From Myoxocephalus aenaeus (taxonomy: Eukaryota > Chordata > Actinopteri > Perciformes > Cottidae), in contig JBAMJR010000031.1 of NCBI GenBank assembly GCA_038501785.1, positions 14,127,501 to 14,191,500 on the forward strand: a DNA stretch of 64,000 bases, given 5' to 3'. Positions 61,018-64,000 of this stretch are shown piece after piece (the stretch's first letter is position 1; the number at the start of each line of letters is the position of its first letter). The translations under genes and the position numbers were made by a program. The notes under the pieces were generated by a model. That model saw only the letters and a program-made list of their open reading frames with translations, had not been told where the DNA came from and ran no database searches.

Positions 61018-63290
61018 TAATGCAGTGCAGGTTCACGTCGAGTATGACATGGTGACTTCAGAGAAGCTGAGGGCGCGGGGGGCCGCGTGTGCGTCCTCGC
61101 GGAGTGACATCAGTGGCTTGTTTACTTCTGTCGGCTCTCCTTTTCCTCCCCGCCTGCTCGCTCCAGATGAGCGGCGCGTTTCACTCGGGCAGAGAGCTCC
61201 CCCTGGTGGCCTGAATGTGAAAACGTGCGGGGTTGGCATTGCGATCACACATTCCCCCCCCCCACCCCCTGACTTTTTTTTGTACTTTCTTTTTGTTCAC
61301 TGTTGTTGAATTTATCTAACGTTGTTTTTTTGTTTTTTTTACAATTCCTTTTTGCAGGCAAAGAGAGCAGTGCAGCGGGGAGCCACAGCCGTCATCTTTG
61401 ACGTGTCGGAGAATCCGGACGCCATCGACCAGGTTTGTGCAGACCCTCAAAAGTTACCCTCGAACTTTTTGGAGGGAGTGCGCATGCGCCTCCCACAGGA
61501 CAGAAAATGGATATCCAGGTTCAGCTTTCACTCAACCATGACCAAACTCTTGTTAAGCTCATAATTGCACAGGTAGCACGCATTACCTCATCCTTGCAGA
61601 CACTCTATGGATGTGTCTGCGAGTGCACTTTTTTTTTGGGGGGGGGGGGGGTCAAAGTGCACATTGGCACTTTTCTCGCCGCACGCATCCTCGCGTTCCT
61701 ACGTCTCCTTCCTTTTGGGGCTGTTAAGAGATACACAAGTTGCACCTTTTGTCGCAAGAATTCTCCTGTGGTATTCATCCTCGACACGCCAGGTCTGGAC
61801 TTGCAGGTTTTTATTTTTTCGGGTTCTTCTTTCCCTCGCCTCCTCTCCTCTGCCGCTGGGTCGTAAAGCGCCTCGCTGAGAGATAAAAGGGAGAGAGAGA
61901 CCACATGAAAGGCAGCGCAGGGGCGGCTGCGGTAAATTCCCCCCGAGAGGCTTTTCCAGTCGGAGCGGCCCGATCAGCAGAGACAGGACCCACAAGGCCG
62001 AGGGGCAGGGGGGGGAGGAGCTTAGCGAGAATAAGGCTTTATGAAGTTATAGGCCTCTATTTATACTTACTTTGGCTGAGACGGTCCTGGGTTTTGTTTT
62101 GGGGATACGTTGAGCTGATTCACTTTCTTTAAGCAGTAATACGTTCACGTTTTTTGGGGCTTTTTTTGTGTTCTTTAATGGACTCATGACGGTGTATTGT
62201 TTGTCAGAGGCCGAGCTCGAGCCTCGGCGGAGTCGTCTCCAGACTCGAGCGAGAGATCAAACGTTTCCGACGTCTGTACTTTGAAACCAGAACACACAGC
62301 ATTTCACTGGAGAACGTGACGGCAGCAGGAGGAAATAGAAATGCGAATATCCTCGGTATTTCCCCTGGGCTTTTCAAATTACAGATTCCAAGCAGCAAAC
62401 GAGAGGAGGAGTAAAAAGGAATATGTCAACTGACTCAAAAGCCAGAACATACTCTTCATTGACTGAGACCACAGTTTTCCATTTCTGGAGCCTAGAGGTC
62501 ATTTTCTTCCCTTCCCATGCACTCAGGCAATGCAACACTATAAAGACTTTATATTATTCTTAGAACTCTGGGTGCCTGTTCCTTGTTTGCATTTGCTGTG
62601 GTCCTCCACTGTGACCTTTCCATATTTAAAGGTTCAGCGTGTGATCTATTGGCAGAGTTGGCACCTGATAGTACTCTGTATGCTTTCTCCAGTGTGCAAT
62701 CGCCTAAAGGTTAGCTTTGAATGAGCCGTTGAGATCTACATGCGGCGCGGGTCCTCTACGCGGCGCCGGCTGCCGTGTTTCGTAACGAACTTTGGTTTTC
62801 CAAAGAGCCGTTTGCGATTTTTTAATTTTTTAATTTATGTGTGCATCAGCCACCGTAGTCTGAGAAATTTCTGTTGGTTGCAATCTAGATGCCTATTAAA
62901 TCCTTCACACGAGACCTTTCTGTCTAAATGTTTAATTTTAAAGAGATAACCCACTGCTTTGGGAGATTCACAAACGTGTATATAAAGAAAATATATTTAA
63001 AAAAAAATAACGGTCAAGCGGCAGACGGCGAGATATTCTGGCTTTTTAATCTCCAGGATGGCTCCAGCTCGAAAATAAACACTACATTTCCCATAATGCC
63101 AAGCATTTTTCTGATGAATTAGGACATCTGTGTTTGATATAGCTTCCTCTCTCCTCAGCTCAACCAGGTCGGCGAGGATCCTCTGAAGCGGCCGGTGGTT
63201 TACGTGAAGGGCAACGACGCCGTCAAGTTGATGAACATCGTCAACAAGCAGAAAGTGGCTCGCGCTCGGATACAACACCGACCACCGAGG
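10594..63290 (+). CDS. znrf3: znrf3, 5' part of the gene (coding exons 1-4 of a longer gene)
   Basis: The coding sequence joins 10594-10806, 43710-43832, 61358-61432 and 63159-63290, giving 181 codons with no stop. It continues past the window. ZNRF3 is a single-pass membrane RING-type E3 ligase that ubiquitinates Frizzled and LRP6 and so lowers Wnt signalling. R-spondin bridges its ectodomain to LGR4/5 and clears it from the surface. Recognition rests on near-identity to vertebrate ZNRF3, recalled from knowledge: the FVEVVLFESSP block, the [20 protein letters not shown] block, the RAVQRGATAVIFDVSENP block and the KLMNIVNKQKVARARIQHRPP block. RNF43, the paralogue, is a poorer fit to these blocks. 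Visible parts are a signal peptide (residues 1-26) and the PA-like domain (27-181). The only two cysteines (residues 78 and 106) both come from exon 2. The transmembrane helix and RING are not in the window, so this is a partial gene by position, not a broken one. Confidence 0.96.
10968..10986. repeat. poly-G run
   Basis: Uninterrupted G run just inside intron 1, followed by GT/GC-alternating DNA (11003-11045). Confidence 0.9.
11726..11746. repeat. poly-C run
   Basis: Uninterrupted run of 21 C in intron 1. Confidence 0.95.
11844..11887. repeat. (ATT)n microsatellite
   Basis: Trinucleotide TTA/ATT tract of about fourteen units. Confidence 0.97.
12474..12484 (+). promoter_or_regulatory. TCF/LEF site in proximal intron 1
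   Basis: ATGATCAAAGG is a TCF/LEF core match (GATCAAAG at 12476-12483) 1.7 kb into intron 1. A reverse-strand CTTTGATC lies nearby at 11696-11703. These are motif matches only. Confidence 0.35.
13419..13445. repeat. (GT)n microsatellite
   Basis: Short GT tract upstream of the first 64-bp duplicated segment. Confidence 0.9.
13566..13630 (+). repeat. 64-bp duplicated segment, copy 1
   Basis: CGCAGTAGTGAGGGACGGTC then CAGGCTGTAACACAGTTGGG and GATGTATGATGGATTGGA recurs at 17640-17703 with a handful of differences. It lies 120 bp after a (TG)n tract (13419-13445). Confidence 0.75.
14395..14500. repeat. possible SINE-like fragment
   Basis: GGGGTTCAGTGTCTTACTCG followed by GAGCCGGGGTTTGAACCCTG resembles a common fish repeat containing a tRNA B-box-like GTTTGAACC core. 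It is diverged, with a single copy here. Confidence 0.35.
15625..15679. repeat. (CA)n microsatellite
   Basis: Uninterrupted CA tract of about 27 units. Confidence 0.97.
17590..17642. repeat. (GT)n microsatellite
   Basis: GT tract passing into GCGC, abutting the second 64-bp duplicated segment. Confidence 0.97.
17640..17703 (+). repeat. 64-bp duplicated segment, copy 2
   Basis: CGCGCAGTAGTGAGGACGAT then CCAGGCTGTAACACAATGGG and GAGGTATGATGGATTGGA. It directly follows a (TG)n tract at 17590-17639, the same association as copy 1, and suggests a (TG)n-linked dispersed repeat. Confidence 0.75.
17819..17846. repeat. (CTC)n microsatellite
   Basis: About nine CTC units. Confidence 0.95.
18789..18816. 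repeat. (GT)n microsatellite
   Basis: GT tract on the + strand, 100 bp before a long (CA)n tract of opposite sense. Confidence 0.95.
18922..19002. repeat. (CA)n microsatellite
   Basis: About forty uninterrupted CA units; with the GT tract at 18789 it forms an inverted pair that could fold or recombine. Confidence 0.97.
20820..20962 (+). repeat. interspersed repeat fragment
   Basis: The blocks AAAGGAATATTTCCACATTT, TTGGGAAATAT, GAAGCTAC-like (20910-20920) and TTAGCTTAGCATAAAGGAAC match a very common perciform repeat as I remember it. Only one copy lies in the window, so this rests on memory alone. Confidence 0.45.
24179..24206. repeat. (GT)n microsatellite
   Basis: Short GT tract 150 bp before hAT copy B. 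Confidence 0.95.
24353..25330 (+). mobile_element. hAT element copy B (same family as copy A, inverted)
   Basis: It begins CAGTGGTGGGCCGT, the same terminus as the 7627 end of copy A. It then follows copy A in reverse complement through the segment holding CAATCAGAT (24580s), the transposase remnant and the GGACTACATGCATTGTCCGT block (25260-25279). Similarity ends at about 25330, roughly 45 bp short of the terminus seen in copy A. I see no right-hand CACTG end or target duplication, so the right end is lost or diverged. It is about 0.98 kb and has an extra internal deletion relative to copy A. Confidence 0.82.
24928..25071 (+). pseudogene. hAT transposase deletion remnant in copy B (47 codons)
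   Basis: An intact 47-codon frame begins MAEGGGETDLVADLLTTPFS and ends KRTDKLYNRVIELFVFK. It is colinear with the remnant in copy A but stays in one frame. The first half looks like the N-terminus and the second half like the extreme C-terminus of a ZMYM-like hAT transposase (family recalled, not searched). No catalytic domain is present. It is probably a deletion relic, though a small peptide cannot be excluded. Confidence 0.5.
26005..26050 (+). repeat. 23-bp tandem duplication
   Basis: Two adjacent copies of CGGGCCTATCGTTTGTTGGT followed by TTT, differing at one position. No function seen. Confidence 0.85.
28780..28901 (-). repeat. L2-type non-LTR 3' tail / SINE fragment, copy 1
   Basis: Reverse-strand copy of a sequence that recurs at 46434-46707 and 57731-57845. 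Shared blocks are GATCCGATGTGAGGTCC, GTACAGATTGTAAAGCCCTC and the tail AAATAAACTGAATTGAA. The tail, GGGCTATATAAAATAAACTG followed by AATTGAA, resembles L2/CR1-like 3' ends common in fish; class assignment is from memory. Confidence 0.65.
29434..29479. repeat. (GT)n microsatellite
   Basis: About 22 GT units. Confidence 0.97.
31226..31237. promoter_or_regulatory. palindromic TCF/LEF double site in intron 1
   Basis: CTTTGATCAAAG is a perfect palindrome holding overlapping TCF/LEF cores on both strands, with another CTTTGATC 0.6 kb downstream at 31857-31864. It lies in unique-looking intron 1 sequence. Confidence 0.35.
32346..32372. repeat. (CTT)n microsatellite
   Basis: Pyrimidine trinucleotide run of about eight TTC units. 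Confidence 0.9.
36315..36397. repeat. (CA)n microsatellite
   Basis: About forty uninterrupted CA units. Confidence 0.97.
36740..36762. repeat. poly-G run
   Basis: Uninterrupted G run of about 23. Confidence 0.95.
37451..37500. repeat. (GT)n with TCGG interruptions
   Basis: GT tract with two regularly spaced GTCGGTGTGTGT variants. Confidence 0.92.
38353..38388. repeat. (GT)n microsatellite
   Basis: GT tract; another follows at 38538-38578. Confidence 0.95.
38538..38578. repeat. (GT)n microsatellite
   Basis: GT tract of about twenty units. Confidence 0.95.
39962..40004. repeat. poly-C run abutting poly-G
   Basis: 35 C (39962-39996) directly followed by 8 G (39997-40004). Confidence 0.95.
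40210..40294. repeat. (GT)n microsatellite
   Basis: About 42 uninterrupted units. Confidence 0.97.
42155..42180. repeat. poly-C run
   Basis: Uninterrupted C run of about 26. Confidence 0.95.
42802..42880. repeat. (GT)n microsatellite
   Basis: About 39 uninterrupted units, 0.8 kb before znrf3 exon 2. Confidence 0.97.
43710..43832 (+). CDS. znrf3: znrf3 coding exon 2: R-spondin-contacting segment
   Basis: The exon has 41 codons (residues 72-112), with acceptor tcttctttccag and donor AAG|gtaaag. It begins [10 protein letters not shown] and ends CLTVLGK. The His-Pro pair corresponds to the human H102/P103 site whose mutation is reported to weaken R-spondin binding. Both ectodomain cysteines (residues 78 and 106) lie here and probably form the single disulfide of the ZNRF3 PA-like domain. 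The segment before the second cysteine reads ELDPSC, one residue shorter than the mammalian ELDPKPC as I recall it. The first codon is ATG, so a transcript starting in intron 1 could encode a leaderless short form. A human isoform starting at this methionine is annotated, as far as I remember. Confidence 0.96.
44634..44651. promoter_or_regulatory. inverted TEAD-type (MCAT) motif pair in intron 2
   Basis: GGAATGT-acca-ACATTCC is a perfect inverted pair of TEAD/MCAT motifs 0.8 kb into intron 2. It sits in a non-repetitive stretch with the homeodomain-like TTTAATTAAG core at 44610-44620. Enhancer function is a guess from motif arrangement. Confidence 0.3.
45072..45252 (+). repeat. unnamed dispersed repeat, copy 1
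   Basis: Shares ordered blocks with 51497-51665: GTTGCATTNTGGGTNATNTAGGC, GAAGAAG, GAGGATATCTNNGGTTCTGC, TGCATCGAT and GTCCANNGTG. I recognise it as a fish interspersed repeat by appearance but cannot assign its class. Confidence 0.55.
46434..46707 (+). repeat. L2-type non-LTR 3' tail / SINE fragment, copy 2
   Basis: The longest of three related copies. It includes an upstream GGAGAGAGGGATCCTCCTCT and TTGCTCTCCCGAAGGTTTC section before the shared GATCCGATGTGAGG core, and ends GGGCTATACAAAATAAACTG then AATTGAA. The left boundary is approximate. Confidence 0.65.
47536..47588. repeat. (GT)n microsatellite
   Basis: About 26 units. Confidence 0.97.
47925..47964. repeat. (GT)n microsatellite
   Basis: About 20 units. 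Confidence 0.95.
48317..48382. repeat. (CA)n microsatellite
   Basis: About 33 units; opposite sense to the GT tracts at 47536 and 47925. Confidence 0.97.
49028..49356. mobile_element. MITE with long terminal inverted repeats
   Basis: The left end TACCGTACTTTTCGGGTTAT, followed by AAGCCGCT, is mirrored at the right end as AGCGGCTTGTAACCCG then AAAAGTACGGTA. The arms extend further inward (CAGTGTCCCCG...GCTGTAGC against GCTACAGCGGGGACACTG). The ends fall on TA, consistent with TA target duplication. The core (49225-49310) contains GCTAGCTAGCAGCGCTACTA-type short repeats. The terminus is familiar from abundant fish MITEs; I do not assign the superfamily. Confidence 0.75.
50708..50753. repeat. 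(GT)n microsatellite
   Basis: About 23 units. Confidence 0.97.
51497..51665 (+). repeat. unnamed dispersed repeat, copy 2
   Basis: Same-strand partner of 45072-45252, 6.4 kb away. The most similar part is GAGGATATCTTTGGTTCTGC then TGCATCGATTTTGAT (51560-51590). Confidence 0.55.
53005..53039. repeat. (AT)n microsatellite
   Basis: About 17 AT units. Confidence 0.95.
54248..54300. repeat. (CA)n with CAGA interruptions
   Basis: CA tract broken by two CAGACACA variants. Confidence 0.93.
56538..56556. repeat. poly-C run
   Basis: Uninterrupted C run of about 19. Confidence 0.92.
57731..57845 (+). repeat. L2-type non-LTR 3' tail / SINE fragment, copy 3
   Basis: 5'-truncated copy starting at TTCCTGATCCGATGTGAGG and ending with the same AAATAAACTGAATTGAA tail as the copies at 28780 and 46434. 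5' truncation with a common 3' end is the expected pattern for target-primed retrotransposition. Confidence 0.65.
58827..60404. repeat. 37-bp polypyrimidine minisatellite with higher-order structure
   Basis: About forty tandem units of 37 bp (TTCTCCTCTGCTTGCCTCCT then GTCTCCTTCCTACCTAC), plus shorter 26- to 34-bp variants. The + strand is almost purely C/T, with few G or A. Unit variants (GCTTGCC, GTTTGCC, GTTTTCC; CCTAC or CTTC ending) recur in fixed order: the GTTTGCC variant at 59156 recurs at 59304 (148 bp, four units) and 59637 (333 bp, nine units). No stop codon occurs in any + frame, which gives three spurious open frames of about 500 codons. It is not a gene. Confidence 0.92.
60879..60928. 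repeat. (CA)n passing into (CG)n
   Basis: CA tract ending in CGCGCGCGCG, alternating purine-pyrimidine throughout and so a Z-DNA candidate, 430 bp before exon 3. Confidence 0.93.
61358..61432 (+). CDS. znrf3: znrf3 coding exon 3
   Basis: The exon has 25 codons (residues 113-137), reading AKRAVQRGATAVIFDVSENP and then DAIDQ. It is the central strand-helix-strand of the PA-like domain. The acceptor is a T-rich tract ending tttttgcag and the donor is CAG|gtttgt, a weaker but valid site. Both boundaries are phase 0, so skipping this exon would delete 25 residues without changing the frame. No cysteine and no N-glycosylation sequon is present. Confidence 0.95.
61433..63158 (+). other. znrf3 intron 3
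   Basis: A 1.7-kb intron from donor gtttgt to acceptor tcctcag. It contains a T/G homopolymer junction (61630-61650) and otherwise unique sequence with no recognisable feature. Confidence 0.9.
63159..63290 (+). CDS. znrf3: znrf3 coding exon 4: end of the extracellular domain
   Basis: The exon has 44 codons (residues 138-181), reading LNQVGEDPLKRPVVYVKGND, then AVKLMNIVNKQKVARARIQH and RPPR. It has acceptor ctctctcctcag and donor AGG|gtaagc, again phase 0. It encodes the last PA-domain strands and the basic juxtamembrane stretch. In vertebrate ZNRF3 the next exon starts the short linker and the transmembrane helix; that exon is not seen between 63291 and 64000. LNQVGEDPL differs from mammalian LNQGSEDPL at two positions, ordinary fish/mammal divergence. 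Confidence 0.96.
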
Positions 63291-64000
63291 GTAAGCACAC
63301 ATGCCAAAACCTCCAACCACACTGTGTGTGTGTGTGTGTGTGTGTGTGAGAGACTAATCTAAGGCACATGGGAGGAACATGAGGAAACAGAGTTTTTGAC
63401 CTCAAACAGAGTTTTTTTAGATGTGAAGACAAACGAAAATTCCAGCTGTGAAATCTGACCCTTTTCCTTTCTTCTCCGCTCTCCACTGCCCCCGAGGCCG
63501 AGGACTTTTTTTTTTTTTCTTCCTCTTTTTTCTTTTTCTCTCTCTCACTCTCCTCGCAGCACAGATTAATATCAGACATTCAAAGAGCTGTTTGTTTGCT
63601 CTGAATATTTGATAAGAGGAGCAGCACACTTTGAGGTCAGATAACTTGACATAATGAAAGCCCGAGAGAAAGGACTGTCCGAAAGGAGGCGTTTCTTCTT
63701 CTTTTCTGATGAAGAATAAAACAATCTGGCCATTCTCAGTGAGTTCAACGCTCCTTAAAGGGGTGTTTTTAATCTGGTTGTATATAGATGAAAGCCCCTT
63801 GTCGAGATAAGGAGAACTGACACAGGAGCAAAGTAATGTACCTCTGTGGAAAGCGTATTTTAGACACCTAAAAGAAAGACCCAGCTAAATTTTTTTTTAG
63901 CAATTTAAGTTTACGCTATATTTAGAACATTTTCAGACGTGGAACTGAGCTGGAAGCGAAACCTCTCAACGCTGTTTTCGAGTCGTAAATACGTTTCACT
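63291..64000 (+). other. znrf3 intron 4, 5' part
   Basis: The intron starts with gtaagc and runs off the window. It carries a short (GT)n tract at 63321-63348 and a T/C-rich run near 63505-63545. The next znrf3 exon (transmembrane segment) is not in the window. Confidence 0.85.
63321..63348. repeat. (GT)n microsatellite
   Basis: GT tract 30 bp inside intron 4. Confidence 0.93.

Larger units (their letters stand above)
43833..61357 (+). other. znrf3 intron 2
   Basis: This 17.5-kb intron has donor gtaaag and acceptor tttgcag. It contains the TEAD-type palindrome (44634), two copies of an unnamed dispersed repeat (45072, 51497), a candidate conserved block (46083-46210), two L2-tail repeats (46434, 57731), the MITE (49028-49356), microsatellites and the 1.6-kb minisatellite (58827-60404). 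Stretches 51670-52990, 53100-54240, 54310-56530 and 56560-57720 show nothing I can name. Confidence 0.9.

Noticed and set aside
1..64000. CRISPR arrays, operons, prokaryotic defence systems
   Set aside because: The DNA is plainly vertebrate nuclear; the only regular arrays are microsatellites and one minisatellite.

Overview
The window is vertebrate nuclear DNA, almost certainly from a ray-finned (teleost, probably percomorph) fish. It carries long (CA)n/(GT)n tracts, poly-C/G runs, fish-type dispersed repeats and hAT DNA transposons. It has one recognisable host gene, and that gene is split by GT-AG introns. The gene is znrf3 on the + strand, encoding the transmembrane E3 ubiquitin ligase that removes Frizzled/LRP6 from the cell surface and is itself inhibited by R-spondins. 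I can place four coding exons: 10594-10806, 43710-43832, 61358-61432 and 63159-63290. All boundaries are phase 0. Together they encode 181 residues, the signal peptide plus the whole extracellular PA-like domain. The membrane segment, RING finger and cytoplasmic tail must lie beyond position 64000.

Layout. Positions 1-10000 are upstream intergenic DNA dominated by repeats, including a nested pair of hAT elements at 4511-7627. Both hAT elements have intact 8-bp target-site duplications. Positions about 10020-10593 are the promoter and 5' UTR region: a purine-rich tract, an E-box next to a perfect TCF/LEF site, and a short upstream ORF whose stop overlaps the znrf3 start codon. Intron 1 (10807-43709, 33 kb) is mostly simple repeats. 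It also has a second, inverted copy of the outer hAT family at 24353-about 25330, several dispersed repeats, and further TCF/LEF motifs. Intron 2 (43833-61357) holds a MITE at 49028-49356, more dispersed repeats, and a 1.6-kb pyrimidine-only minisatellite at about 58827-60404 with 148-bp higher-order periodicity. Introns 3 and 4 are plain.

Functional reading. Znrf3 is a known negative-feedback target of Wnt/beta-catenin. The excess of GATCAAAG-type sites near the promoter and in intron 1 fits that and is the main regulatory observation here. The rest of the interest is in transposon history: two deletion derivatives of one ZMYM-like hAT, one of them later hit by a second hAT. I found no second host protein gene, RNA gene or CRISPR array. 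The long open frames other than the exons above are by-products of simple repeats.
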